Source of the DNA: JALSRK01 sp964461995
GTDB lineage: Bacteria > Acidobacteriota > Terriglobia > Bryobacterales > Bryobacteraceae
NCBI GenBank assembly: GCA_964461995.1
Contig: CAYWXL010000004.1
Coordinates: forward strand, 1-64,000
Direction of reading: 5' to 3'
Length of the DNA: 64,000 nt
Positions 41,176-49,669 of this stretch are shown piece by piece; position 1 is the first letter of the stretch, and the number at the start of each line of letters is the position of its first letter. Below the pieces are notes generated by a model that did not search any database, was not told the DNA's origin, and saw nothing but the letters and a program-made list of their open reading frames with translations. A program made the position numbers and the translations under genes.

Positions 41176-42690
41176 TCACTGCCAGTACTCGCGGTCCAGG
41201 CTGCGGTATTGAACGGCTTCGGCGACGTGTTTTGCCGAGACCGCGTCCGAGCCGCCCAGGTCGGCGATGGTGCGGGCGACCTTGAGGATGCGGTCGTGCG
41301 CCCGGGCCGACAGGCCCATGCGGCGGACGGCGGTCTCGAGGGTTCGTTCCCCGGCTTCGTCCAGGGCGCACAGCTCCCGCAGGCGCCGCTGGGGGATCTG
41401 GGAGTTGTAGAAGCCCCGGCGGCGCTGGATTTCCCGCGCGGCCAGCACCCGCTCACGCATCTGTTCGGACGAGACGCCGTCGCTCTTGCCCCGCAGCTCC
41501 CGGTAGGCGACCGCGGGCACCTCGATGTGGAGATCGATGCGGTCGAGCAGCGGCCCGCTGATCTTGCCCAGATAGCGCTGGATGATGGCCCCGGTGCAGC
41601 GGCACTCCCGCGTGGCGTCGCCGTAATAGCCGCAAGGGCAGGGGTTCATCGCCCCGACGAGCATGAAGTTGGCCGGGAACGAGAGGGTGATGTTGGCGCG
41701 GGCCAGGGTCACGGAGCCGTCCTCGACCGGCTGGCGGAGCAGCTCCAGGATGTTGCGGGGGAACTCGGGGAGTTCGTCCAAGAAGAGCACGCCGTTGTGC
41801 GCCAGGCTCACCTCGCCCGGACCGGGCATGCCGGCGCCGCCGCCGATCAGGCCCGCGGCCGAGACGGTGTGGTGCGGGGCGCGGAAAGGGCGGGCCAGCA
41901 AGAGGCCGGAGTCCGGGGGCAGCGTTCCAGCCACGCTGTGGACCTTGGTCGTTTCGAGGGCTTCCTCGAAGGTAAGGGGCGGAAGGATGCCCGGGAGGCG
42001 CTTGGCGAGCATCGTCTTGCCGCTGCCCGGGGGCCCGATCATGAGGACGTTGTGAGCCCCGGCGGCGGCGACCATCAGAGCCCGCTTGGCGCTCAACTGG
42101 CCCCGGACCTCGGCGAAGTCCAGATCGCGGTCTTTGCCCTTGGAGGCGGCGGGCGCGGCCTTCGGGGCGGGCGAGTGGCGGTCCGGCTCGTTCACCACGT
42201 CCACGGCCTCGGTCAGATGCTGGACGCCGTAGACCCGGACGCCATCGACGACGGCGGCCTCGGCGGCGTTCTCCCGGGGGACGATGAGCTTGCGCGCGCC
42301 GGTCTCACGGGCGCAGACCGCGATGGAGAGGACGCCGCGGACGGGCCGGATGGAGCCATCCAAAGAGAGTTCCCCGGCGAAGAGGTGGCCGTCGGCCTTC
42401 TTGACGATACCCATTGCGCCCAGAATGCCGAGGGCCATCGGCAGGTCGAAGCCGGCGCCTTCCTTCCGCACGTTGGCCGGGGCCAGGTTGATGGTGACCG
42501 ATTTGGACGGATAGCCGAAGCCGGAGTTCATCAGGGCGGACTTGATCCGCTCCCGGCTCTCCTTGACGGCGGTATCGGGCATGCCGACGGTGACAAAGTC
42601 CCGCTCCGAGCCGGCGTACATGTCCACCTCGACGTCGATCGGATGAGCGTCGATTCCGAACACGGCGGCGCTGCGGGTGCGGAAGAGCAT
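41176..42690 (-). CDS. comM: ComM/YifB-type magnesium-chelatase-like AAA ATPase
   Basis: The 504-residue protein has an N-terminal Lon-protease-like fold domain (VGMPDTAVKESRERIKSALMNSGF about residues 35-58), a Walker A GPPGSGKTML near residue 217, AHNGVLFLDELPEF as Walker B, and the C-terminal Mg-chelatase domain with CPCGYYGD and CTGAIIQRYLGKISGPLLDRIDLH (about 366-389). ComM in Vibrio and Haemophilus is a helicase that extends branch migration during natural transformation. YifB/ComM is widespread and often stands alone, as here. Its presence suggests, but does not prove, DNA uptake. Confidence 0.92.
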   Translation of the reverse strand: MLFRTRSAAVFGIDAHPIDVEVDMYAGSERDFVTVGMPDTAVKESRERIKSALMNSGFGYPSKSVTINLAPANVRKEGAGFDLPMALGILGAMGIVKKADGHLFAGELSLDGSIRPVRGVLSIAVCARETGARKLIVPRENAAEAAVVDGVRVYGVQHLTEAVDVVNEPDRHSPAPKAAPAASKGKDRDLDFAEVRGQLSAKRALMVAAAGAHNVLMIGPPGSGKTMLAKRLPGILPPLTFEEALETTKVHSVAGTLPPDSGLLLARPFRAPHHTVSAAGLIGGGAGMPGPGEVSLAHNGVLFLDELPEFPRNILELLRQPVEDGSVTLARANITLSFPANFMLVGAMNPCPCGYYGDATRECRCTGAIIQRYLGKISGPLLDRIDLHIEVPAVAYRELRGKSDGVSSEQMRERVLAAREIQRRRGFYNSQIPQRRLRELCALDEAGERTLETAVRRMGLSARAHDRILKVARTIADLGGSDAVSAKHVAEAVQYRSLDREYWQ

Positions 42691-42804
42691 CTCTCAATAA
42701 CAGTGGCTTGCCGCGCCGTGGTGTCACTAGAATTTTCCAGCGGCTGCGGCCGCGCTCCTGTGATAGGGTGGGGAACCCGAGGGTACAAGGCGGTGCCGGT
42801 GGAA

Positions 42805-43209
42805 ATGCGGCGGGTGATCCTTCAGTACGTGGCGGCCTGGTTTCCGATGCTGGCGATCGCCATTCTGAACGGGACGCTCCGGGAACTCGCCTACTCCCCC
42901 CATATGAGCGAACTGCGCGCCCATCAGCTTTCCACCCTGACGGCGATCGTACTGTTCGGGTTCTACATCGGCTGGATCGTGAGGCGGCGGCCGTTGCCCT
43001 CGGGCCGGGCGGCGCTGGCGGTGGGGCTTATCTGGCTGGGGATGACCGTGGCGTTCGAGTTCCTGTTCGGGCGCTATGTGGCGGGCAGGCCGTGGGCCGA
43101 GCTGCTGGCGAACTACGATCTCAGCGCCGGGCGGGTGTGGGCCCTGCTGCTCGTCTGGATTGCAGTAGCGCCCTATGTTTTCTTTCGTTTCGGCCGCCGG
43201 GCAGGATGA
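42805..43209 (+). CDS. Small membrane protein of unknown function
   Basis: The 134-residue protein has four hydrophobic segments (about 5-22, 40-60, 70-90 and 110-128) separated by short polar loops with RELAYSPH and RYVAGRPW. I do not recognise the family. GTG 42793 would add four residues. It lies in a 560-bp space between divergent comM and the convergent DUF1080 gene. Codon use has GC-rich third positions, which supports real coding. Confidence 0.65.
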   Translation: MRRVILQYVAAWFPMLAIAILNGTLRELAYSPHMSELRAHQLSTLTAIVLFGFYIGWIVRRRPLPSGRAALAVGLIWLGMTVAFEFLFGRYVAGRPWAELLANYDLSAGRVWALLLVWIAVAPYVFFRFGRRAG

Positions 43210-43247
43210 CAGAGGCCTGGAAAAGCCGGCGGAGGGCGCCCGAGCGC

Positions 43248-44111
43248 TCACAGCGGCCGGATCTTGATGCTGCGGAACCAGGCTTCGTCGTTGTGGTGCT
43301 GGAGGGCGATGGGGGTTCGCTTCTTGGGCTGCTCGGTGAGCAGCCGGTACACGGGCGAGTCCTTGCCCCACCGTTTTTCCAGGCCAGCGCGGATCTGCTC
43401 CGAGTCGAGTCGGGTGTCCACGACTTTTTCCCCGTTCAACCAGTGCTCGACGTGGTTGCCGCGAAGCACGATGCGCGAATGGTTCCATTCGCCGGCCGGT
43501 CTCGCCGGGTGGCTCGAGGGAGCGACCATGGAATAAACGGCGCCGGTGACACGATCGCCGCCGTGCCTGGCATCCGGGTGGCCCTGGTCGTCGATCAGTT
43601 GGTATTCGAAGGCGATCACGTACTCTTCCATCTTGTCGCCCGGGCCGATTTTCGAGCGGTCTCCCAGCCGGTGCTCCAACTCGTAGTCCACGATGTCCTC
43701 GAAGCGCCTGGCGTTGGGGTTGGTCTTGCCCTTGATCAGCACGGCGCGGTCCTGGACACGGTACTTGACCCCGCTGTTGCCGCGCGGGGAGATCTTCCAC
43801 TCGAAGGAAAGCTCGAAGTCACCGAAGCTTTCCAGAGTGAAGAGGTCCTCACGGATCCGCGGGCGGGCGACGGCTTTGATGCAGCCATTCTCGACTGTCC
43901 AGGCATCGCCGGGTGGGGTTTCCTTGGCCGGATCTTCCCATCCGTCGAGCGTCTTCCCGTCGAAGAGCAGCCGCCAGCCAGCCGCTTGTTCCTCTGCAGT
44001 GAGCGTGTTGGGGAGCGGCTCGGAAGCGGGGGCCGTTTCCGTCGCGCTGCTACAGCTTAGAGCGAAGGCGGCGAAGGTTCCGAGCGCTACAGATCTCCAG
44101 TCCCAGGCCAT
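43248..44111 (-). CDS. DUF1080-domain (3-keto-disaccharide hydrolase-like) lipoprotein
   Basis: The 287-residue protein has a signal peptide with a lipobox-like ALSC around residue 20. It then shows the DUF1080 concanavalin-like fold: GWRLLFDGKTLDGWEDP, DFELSFEWKISPRGNSGVKYR, NHSRIVLRGNHVEHWLNGEKV and the C-terminal PIALQHHNDEAWFRSIKIRPL. Members of this family from Bacteroides act on 3-keto-glycosides; many acidobacterial members are uncharacterised. It lies 25 bp after the FHA-DcrB gene in the same direction and could be the last gene of the T6SS transcript, but no functional link is evident. Confidence 0.85.
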   Translation of the reverse strand: MAWDWRSVALGTFAAFALSCSSATETAPASEPLPNTLTAEEQAAGWRLLFDGKTLDGWEDPAKETPPGDAWTVENGCIKAVARPRIREDLFTLESFGDFELSFEWKISPRGNSGVKYRVQDRAVLIKGKTNPNARRFEDIVDYELEHRLGDRSKIGPGDKMEEYVIAFEYQLIDDQGHPDARHGGDRVTGAVYSMVAPSSHPARPAGEWNHSRIVLRGNHVEHWLNGEKVVDTRLDSEQIRAGLEKRWGKDSPVYRLLTEQPKKRTPIALQHHNDEAWFRSIKIRPL

Positions 44112-44136
44112 GAAGCCATTCTACTGCTTCGGGCGG

Positions 44137-44958
44137 TCAGGCCCCGGCGGCATCCTCGCCGGGTGCGGCGGGCGTTTCGGCTTCCGGCGGCGCCGGCTCC
44201 GGTAGAGGCGGGGCAGCGGGCCGCAGTTCGAGAGCCTTGGCGAGCGCGCGGAGGAACCGCTCCGCCTCAGCGTTCTCGGAAGGCCGGAAAGTGGCGGTCA
44301 CTACGCCGAGCAGCCGCTCGCGCCGCGCATAGATCTGCCACTGGAGCACGCCCCCTGCGGGGCCGCCGGGCGGGGTGGTCTGCACGGAGACGGTGAGCGT
44401 CTCTTCGGCCCCGGCGACCTGCGCCGGTTCATGCCTCTCGAACGAGACGTCTTCCTTCTCGAGAAAGGCCCGGAGGCCGAGCTGCTGGCGCTCGAGGTAG
44501 GCGTCGAGGGTCTGGCCGTCTTCGAGCATGTCCTCGGTAAAGGCCACGTTGTGGACGAACTCCTCGCCGCCCTTGCGGCGGAGGCCGAAGCCTTCGAGCA
44601 GCTCCCAGCCTTCGGGCAGCTCCTTGATGGACCAGGAGCCGAGAAGCACCTCGCCGGTGACTTTGTCCGGCGGGACGGGCGTACGGAGAAGGAACGTGGT
44701 GCGGCCGGCGGTGATGCGATCGCCGTCGCCGAGCTCGGCCTTGTCGGCGCGCTGCCCGTTGACGAGCGTGCCCTTCTCGCTGGCGTTCTCGAGGCGGACT
44801 TTCGCGCCGTCGTACTCGAGCAGGAAGTGGACGTCGTCGAGCGAGGCGTCCTGGGCGACGGTGAGGCGGGCTTCCTCGGTGCGGCCGACGGTGAGCCGCT
44901 GCGCCTTGGCGACGGTGAAGCGGTGCGGCGCGGCGGAGATTTCGATCACCAGGGCCAT
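44137..44958 (-). CDS. FHA domain fused to DcrB/EagR-like domain (T6SS-associated)
   Basis: The 273-residue protein has an N-terminal FHA domain (about 1-95): GRTEEARLTV, DDVHFLLEYDG and GTLVNGQR match the phosphothreonine-binding fold. A DcrB/DUF1795-like domain follows (about 105-250): SWSIKELPEGWELLEG, DGQTLDAYLERQQLGLRAFL, LGVVTATFRPSENAE. EagR proteins of this second fold are chaperones for T6SS effectors that carry hydrophobic N-terminal segments. A Pro/Glu/Ala tail ends the protein. It lies 3 bp after the lipoprotein gene and just downstream of the PAAR-protease gene, which fits a chaperone role. The fusion to FHA is unusual as far as I know. Confidence 0.8.
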   Translation of the reverse strand: MALVIEISAAPHRFTVAKAQRLTVGRTEEARLTVAQDASLDDVHFLLEYDGAKVRLENASEKGTLVNGQRADKAELGDGDRITAGRTTFLLRTPVPPDKVTGEVLLGSWSIKELPEGWELLEGFGLRRKGGEEFVHNVAFTEDMLEDGQTLDAYLERQQLGLRAFLEKEDVSFERHEPAQVAGAEETLTVSVQTTPPGGPAGGVLQWQIYARRERLLGVVTATFRPSENAEAERFLRALAKALELRPAAPPLPEPAPPEAETPAAPGEDAAGA

Positions 44959-44961
44959 GGC

Positions 44962-45651
44962 TCAAAGACGCTGGAAGACGGGGTCCGTCCGGACGCGGAC
45001 CTTGACCGTCAGGGCTTGCCTGGCGGTGACGAACTCCTGTTCGCCGAATTGCCCGCCCAGCGAAAATATGTGAGGCGCATCCGGCAGCGGCTGGAATTCC
45101 GTTTCGGGGGTGGCCCGGAAGTATCCGATCCAGAGCTGCACTTCCGTGGCGGTCCGCTCTTCCCACTGTGCGCCGGGATAGTCCGGGTAGTACTCGTTGA
45201 ATTCTGAGAGCGGCAGCTTCAAGGCGAACCGGGTTTTGCGGACAGCCCCGGGCTCGAGGCGGCTGGCGACCGGGATGTTGACGAACGTGATGTCCTCATC
45301 CTCAGGCAGCGGAGGACGGATCCGCTTGAGATGCAGCGTTGCGGGTTCCTGAAAGCTCAGATAGACATTTTCTGTAAGATCAGGCCAGCTTTCGGTATCG
45401 TCGGGGGCCGGAGTGTCTGCGCCGTCATAGACGGCCAGCACGGACCGGCTGTGGTTTTCGAGCTGGTAGGCGACTCGCAGCTCTTCAGGAGTCAATTGAA
45501 AGGCTGCTCTGAGAATCACGTCAGTGGATCGTGCTTCGGCTGAATTCATCTGGCCCTCTCTCGCCTCCCGCTGGCACGAGAACGCGGCGCCCAACGCCCC
45601 GGCAACCCATGCCAGCAATCGTCTTCTGGAAACGTCCGCGATTGCCTCCAT
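44962..45651 (-). CDS. Predicted Tat-type lipoprotein, candidate immunity protein
   Basis: The 229-residue protein begins with SRRRLLAWVAGALGAAFSC: a twin-arginine pattern, a hydrophobic core and a lipobox-like end at Cys26, so it is likely a membrane-anchored periplasmic protein. The mature part is mainly beta (DVILRAAFQLTPEELRVAYQL, VYLSFQEPATLHLKRI) with no family I know. It is not TssJ by any motif I can see. It lies between the PAAR-metalloprotease gene (6 bp) and the FHA-EagR gene (3 bp), a common place for an immunity protein. That role is inferred from position only. Confidence 0.6.
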   Translation of the reverse strand: MEAIADVSRRRLLAWVAGALGAAFSCQREAREGQMNSAEARSTDVILRAAFQLTPEELRVAYQLENHSRSVLAVYDGADTPAPDDTESWPDLTENVYLSFQEPATLHLKRIRPPLPEDEDITFVNIPVASRLEPGAVRKTRFALKLPLSEFNEYYPDYPGAQWEERTATEVQLWIGYFRATPETEFQPLPDAPHIFSLGGQFGEQEFVTARQALTVKVRVRTDPVFQRL

Positions 45652-45657
45652 CGCGGC

Positions 45658-46704
45658 CTACCTGCTGGGACGCCAGCCGGCCCCCGGGGGCGCCTTCGCC
45701 TTGGATCGGATCCATTTTCCCTTCGGCCCCCGGCGTATGTTCTGCCAGTTGCCCGCCTCGTTCCGGTAAGTCAGCGATGTTACCGCATTGTGGTTCGGCC
45801 GGACAGGTTTCCCTTTCTCTTTCATGAGACTGCGTTCCGAGATCGGTTCTTTCTCGAAACCGTGGACGCCGATCGTCTGGGCCTCCTCCTGGTTGTCGGA
45901 TTTGTCCTTCGGATCCTTGAGATGCCTTCTGTTGGTCCCCTCGGCGTTGTGCAGCGCGTGGATCAGCTCGTGGGCCAATACATCACTCGGCTCCAGCGTT
46001 TGGGTGCTGCCGTCCTCAGCTTTGTATTCGGCGTGCAACGACGGGTTGTACATCACCGTCGTGTCGGAGCCGGCCCCGGGGGTCTTCTCAGATTTCAGGT
46101 AAGCACCTTTCGATGCTGCCCGGGCGTACGCATTCGCATGGTTCTTGCCCGAAGGGATCGGCTGGATGGTCGTCTTCCGTCCGGTCTTCTCGTAGCGCTT
46201 CGCCCACTCCTTTCCGGTCTTCGTCGAAAGGAACTGATCCAGATCGTGGGCGACGGTGGCCTGATACTCGGGCGAACCCTCGATGGTGATGTATTCGTTG
46301 TACTCGGTGACCGTGGTACCGTCGGGACGCGTGACGGACCGCGGGTAGGTCGGAGCTGCGGGGGCGCCGCCGGCCATGGCTGCCCCCGCTGCGAGGCCGC
46401 CGAGTCCCGCCCCGCCGGCCATACCGACCAATACGTTCGGTTGACCCATGAGGATCAGATCCGGCGGTCCAGTGCAGACGGCCGTGTCGCTGACACGGGC
46501 CTGCGCCATGTTGCCCGTGAGTACAGTGAAGGAGCCGAGAATGATCGGCCCGCCGACGTGAGGCACCGTTCCGGTCACCATGGGGCAAACGTGATTGTCG
46601 GTGACGCGGGAGGCCGGCCGGCCGCCGATCAGGACTGTCGGGAAACCGGTGACGATGGTGCCGCCGTGGACTGTGCTGTCTCCGATACGCGCTGCCGGTA
46701 GCAC
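45658..46704 (-). CDS. PAAR-domain protein with C-terminal HExxH metalloprotease domain (M91/NleD-like), T6SS effector
   Basis: The 348-residue protein has three parts. Residues 1-95 are a PAAR spike tip (ARIGDSTVHGG, NHVCPMVTG, SDTAVCTGPPD, ILMGQPNVLVG). Residues 92-118 are a Gly/Ala-rich hydrophobic stretch. From about 140 there is a zinc protease domain with H245-E-L-I-H249 in DVLAHELIHALHNAEG and a likely third ligand near E273/E274 in NQEEAQTIG. HELIHALH and the preceding NPSLHAEY resemble peptidase M91, the family of the pathogenic E. coli effector NleD. It lies 10 bp after vgrG, so it is probably loaded on the VgrG spike. The cargo role is inferred; the zinc motif is seen. Confidence 0.82.
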   Translation of the reverse strand: MLPAARIGDSTVHGGTIVTGFPTVLIGGRPASRVTDNHVCPMVTGTVPHVGGPIILGSFTVLTGNMAQARVSDTAVCTGPPDLILMGQPNVLVGMAGGAGLGGLAAGAAMAGGAPAAPTYPRSVTRPDGTTVTEYNEYITIEGSPEYQATVAHDLDQFLSTKTGKEWAKRYEKTGRKTTIQPIPSGKNHANAYARAASKGAYLKSEKTPGAGSDTTVMYNPSLHAEYKAEDGSTQTLEPSDVLAHELIHALHNAEGTNRRHLKDPKDKSDNQEEAQTIGVHGFEKEPISERSLMKEKGKPVRPNHNAVTSLTYRNEAGNWQNIRRGPKGKWIRSKAKAPPGAGWRPSR

Positions 46705-46714
46705 TGCGGTCCCC

Positions 46715-48634
46715 TCAGTTGATCTTGATCAGCGGCGCCTGCATGACGATCATGCCCGGATTCATGGTGATCTTACTGGCGCCGCAGACCAGCTCGATCA
46801 TGGCGGTGGCCTGCACCTTCACTGTCATCGCCTCCACCTTGTAGGTTCCGATCGGGGCCTTGTGGGTGACGTTGCCGAGGCTGACTTCGATCTCCTCGTT
46901 GCCCACGCTGATCGTCGTCTTGCGGTTGCCGAGATCGATTTCCGTCGTGTGGTCGCCCGCTCCCAGTTTCGTTATGTGGTGACCTCTTTCGATGTTGACA
47001 ATCCGGTCCCCTTTCGTGACAGTGAGCTTGTCGTCCCTCACGATTGTCGTATCCCGGTGGCCGCCCACCGTGCGTTTCTCATGCGCCTCGACAGTGGTGC
47101 GCAGGTTCCGCTCGGCGTGGATGTGGATCTCTTCCTTGCCCTTCTTGTCCTCGAAGCGGATCTCGTTATAGTTGGAGCTGCCGCCGCCCTTCGTGCTGCG
47201 GGTCTTGATGCCGCTGCGGGTCTGGTGGTCGGGCAGGGAATAGGGCGGCATCTGCTCGGCGTTGTAGACGCGGCCGGTGACGATGGGCCGGTCGGGGTCG
47301 CCCTCGAGGAAATCGACGATCACCTCCTGGCCGATGCGGGGCAGGAAGATGGCGCCCCAGTTCTTGCCGGCCCAGGGCTCGGAGACGCGGATCCAGCAGG
47401 AGCTCTTCTCGTTCTTCTTGCCGCGGCGGTCCCAGTGGAACTGGACTTTGACCCGGCCGTACTTGTCGGTGTAGATCTCCTCGCCCGGCGGGCCGACCAC
47501 CACGGCCGTCTGCACGCCCTCGACGACGGGTTTCGGCGTCTTGCGCAGCGGCCGGTAAGGCACCCGGGAGGGGATGCAGGTGAAGCGGTTGGCGTAACTG
47601 GCGCCCTCGCCCGGGGTGCCGCCGATGAAGGTCCCGCTGTGACCGCTGTGGGCGATGGAGGTGACTACGTACTCGACGTTCTGGTCGCGGCGCTCGTGGT
47701 CGATGAGTTCGAAGGCGAAGCCGACGGCGAGGGCCCGGCAGTTGCTAGCGCCGGAGACCACCTCGTGCGGCGTCTCTTCCTCCTCAATGCGCAGGCGGAC
47801 GAGCTTGTCGCCGCGGCCGCGGTCCGGATAGTCGCCCGGATAGTCGTAGACCTCGTACTTCTTGTTGCCGCCCTGGTCGATGGTGCTGTCAATCTGGCAG
47901 AGCAAGCTGGTGGAGGGCGTCTCGAAGTTATAGTCGTTCAGTGCGTAGCGGCCGGTCCGCAGCTCATGCTCGTAGCGCCACTCGGTGATGACGTCCTCGC
48001 CCCGTTCGGGAGCCGCCCCGAGCGTGTGTTCGTAGCGGATCACCGGCTGTTCGGGGATTGGCTGGTGGACCGATGGCGCGTCGCCGATCACCATCACGTG
48101 CTTGCCGTTCTCGTGCCGGAAGAAGAAAAAGATGCCTTCTTCCTCCATCAGGCGCATGACGAAGTTGGCTGCCGTCTCGCGGTACTGGACGCAGTAGACG
48201 CGGGGCTCGTAACTTTTCTGAAGCTTCAGCTCGAAGTCGGAGAAGCCGTAATCCTTGAAGACCTTAGAGATGATGTCCGGGACGCTTTTTTCCTGGAAGA
48301 TCTGGCAGTCGGCGGCCCGGGTGAGGAACCACAGCCACGGGACCATCTCGGCTTCGTAGCGGGCCAGGTGGCCTTCGACCGGCAACTGGGCGAACCGGCT
48401 GATATAGCCATTCAGATACCGGTAGCTGCCGTCCTCGAGCAGGATGCGGATGGTGACCCTCTTGCCGACGATATCGTCAAAATTGATGTTGAAGTCGGTG
48501 CTCAGCATGTCGAGACGGAAGCGGAAGATCTGCGACATGCCTTCTGTGCCGGTGAAGGACCGCAGCAAGAGGACATCCGGGCCCAGCGGAGTATCGATGG
48601 CGATCAGCCGCCCTTCTTGCGAGAATTCTGGCAT
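46715..48634 (-). CDS. vgrG: T6SS spike protein VgrG (TssI)
   Basis: The 639-residue protein is a standard VgrG: a gp27-like head (FTGTEGMSQIFRFRLDMLS, NFVMRLMEEEGIFFFFRHENG), a gp5-like OB-fold region with DKYGRVKVQFHWDRRG and SCWIRVSEPWAGKNWGAIF, and a C-terminal beta-helix spike with repeats (VGGHRDTTIVRDDKL, ITKLGAGDHTTEIDL). It ends near VMQAPLIKIN without an added effector domain. It sits between the calpain-like gene (21 bp upstream) and the PAAR effector gene (10 bp downstream), so both may travel on it. ATG 48632-48634. Confidence 0.95.
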   Translation of the reverse strand: MPEFSQEGRLIAIDTPLGPDVLLLRSFTGTEGMSQIFRFRLDMLSTDFNINFDDIVGKRVTIRILLEDGSYRYLNGYISRFAQLPVEGHLARYEAEMVPWLWFLTRAADCQIFQEKSVPDIISKVFKDYGFSDFELKLQKSYEPRVYCVQYRETAANFVMRLMEEEGIFFFFRHENGKHVMVIGDAPSVHQPIPEQPVIRYEHTLGAAPERGEDVITEWRYEHELRTGRYALNDYNFETPSTSLLCQIDSTIDQGGNKKYEVYDYPGDYPDRGRGDKLVRLRIEEEETPHEVVSGASNCRALAVGFAFELIDHERRDQNVEYVVTSIAHSGHSGTFIGGTPGEGASYANRFTCIPSRVPYRPLRKTPKPVVEGVQTAVVVGPPGEEIYTDKYGRVKVQFHWDRRGKKNEKSSCWIRVSEPWAGKNWGAIFLPRIGQEVIVDFLEGDPDRPIVTGRVYNAEQMPPYSLPDHQTRSGIKTRSTKGGGSSNYNEIRFEDKKGKEEIHIHAERNLRTTVEAHEKRTVGGHRDTTIVRDDKLTVTKGDRIVNIERGHHITKLGAGDHTTEIDLGNRKTTISVGNEEIEVSLGNVTHKAPIGTYKVEAMTVKVQATAMIELVCGASKITMNPGMIVMQAPLIKIN

Positions 48635-48655
48635 CGTTCTTCTCCGGAACTGTTT

Positions 48656-49651
48656 CTAAGTCTCGGTCTGCACCACCGCTCGGAACGCGTCGCGGAACGC
48701 GCCGAGGTCCAACTGGACGCCCGGGCCCCCGCGCGGGTTGAGCAGTTGCACGGCGCCGCCGCGAAACCCCAGCACGGCGTAGGAATGGCTCCCTTCGATG
48801 AAGCCCTGCGGAGGCAAATCGCCGCGCGAGGCGGCGATCGTCGGCCGGGTCCGGGCCCCGGTGAGAATGTCCTGAAGGCTGCGGGCGGTCAATGGCCCGG
48901 TCGAGCCGTCGGCCCGAAATACGGTTGCTTCGACGAGGTCGAAGAGAATCCAGGAGCCGGTCAGCGCGGCGAAAACCTCCCGCGTGTCCGGAACGCCGGG
49001 CCCGCCCACGCCCACTCGGGCCAGCGTTTGGTAACCCCCGGAGAACTGAGAAGCGTACGCTTTCTCGATGTAGCTCATCCAGGAGACCGTCCCGTCCGGC
49101 GAGCGCGCGTAGGCGACGTCGCCCCACATCCTCCAAAGCAGCCCGCTCACCTGGACGGGCTGGCCTCCGGGAAGGCGTACAGTGACCAGGCGGTCCGACT
49201 CGTGAGGATAGCGGCCATGGGGGTCTCCAGCCACTCGGGAGCGCACCCGTGCCTGCTCGTCGGAAATCATGTTCTGAACCACCTCCGGGCTGGCGTGGGC
49301 CAAAGCGGCTAGCGTCGCCGCCACAGGGCAGTTGTCCAGATTTCCCTGGACGACCTCCGTGGCGAGAGGCGTTCCCTGAGCGCCGAAGAGGGGAATGTCG
49401 TAGTCCGCGAGGGCCGTGGGCTGGCCGAAGACTGGGGACGGCTCCACCAGACGTACCTCCGGCCCCGCACCGGTGGCGTCAGTAGCGGTCTCCGGCTCCT
49501 CTTCCGGCGTGAGCTGGGCCAGCAACGGGCGCTCCGGAGGGCGGAGTGGACCGTGGCGCCGAGCGCCCCGCCGGCGGAGCCCGCCGAACTCCGGCAAGCG
49601 CCCCTCCGTCCCGGTCGGCCCCGGAATGCGGCCGCGTACGTTCGGTGGCAA
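48656..49651 (-). CDS. Calpain-like cysteine protease, candidate T6SS effector
   Basis: The 331-residue protein starts at TTG 49649-49651, supported by a perfect AGGAGG (49658-49663) 6 nt upstream. The first ~85 residues are Arg/Pro-rich and look disordered. The body shows the calpain pattern: VVQGNLDNC108PVAATLAALA (compare QGxLGDCW), WMSYIEKAYASQF, the histidine block EGSH289SYAVLGF (compare HAYSV), and the asparagine block VQLLN305PRGG (compare NPWG). All three catalytic positions are present. The usual Trp after the Cys is missing, replaced by Pro. The gene is wedged between clpV (18 bp) and vgrG (21 bp), which suggests a secreted effector. The family call is my pattern match and needs a profile search. 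Confidence 0.7.
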   Translation of the reverse strand: MPPNVRGRIPGPTGTEGRLPEFGGLRRRGARRHGPLRPPERPLLAQLTPEEEPETATDATGAGPEVRLVEPSPVFGQPTALADYDIPLFGAQGTPLATEVVQGNLDNCPVAATLAALAHASPEVVQNMISDEQARVRSRVAGDPHGRYPHESDRLVTVRLPGGQPVQVSGLLWRMWGDVAYARSPDGTVSWMSYIEKAYASQFSGGYQTLARVGVGGPGVPDTREVFAALTGSWILFDLVEATVFRADGSTGPLTARSLQDILTGARTRPTIAASRGDLPPQGFIEGSHSYAVLGFRGGAVQLLNPRGGPGVQLDLGAFRDAFRAVVQTET

Positions 49652-49669
49652 ACTCTTCCTCCTATTTGT

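Noticed and set aside
44962..45651. The lipoprotein as the missing TssJ
   Set aside because: Size and lipobox would fit, but I see none of the TssJ blocks, and its place between effector and chaperone suits an immunity role better.
46595..49312. Very long antisense frame (about 900 codons) over vgrG and the calpain-like gene
   Set aside because: Such frames are common opposite GC-rich genes; its composition mirrors the real genes and it shows no domain.
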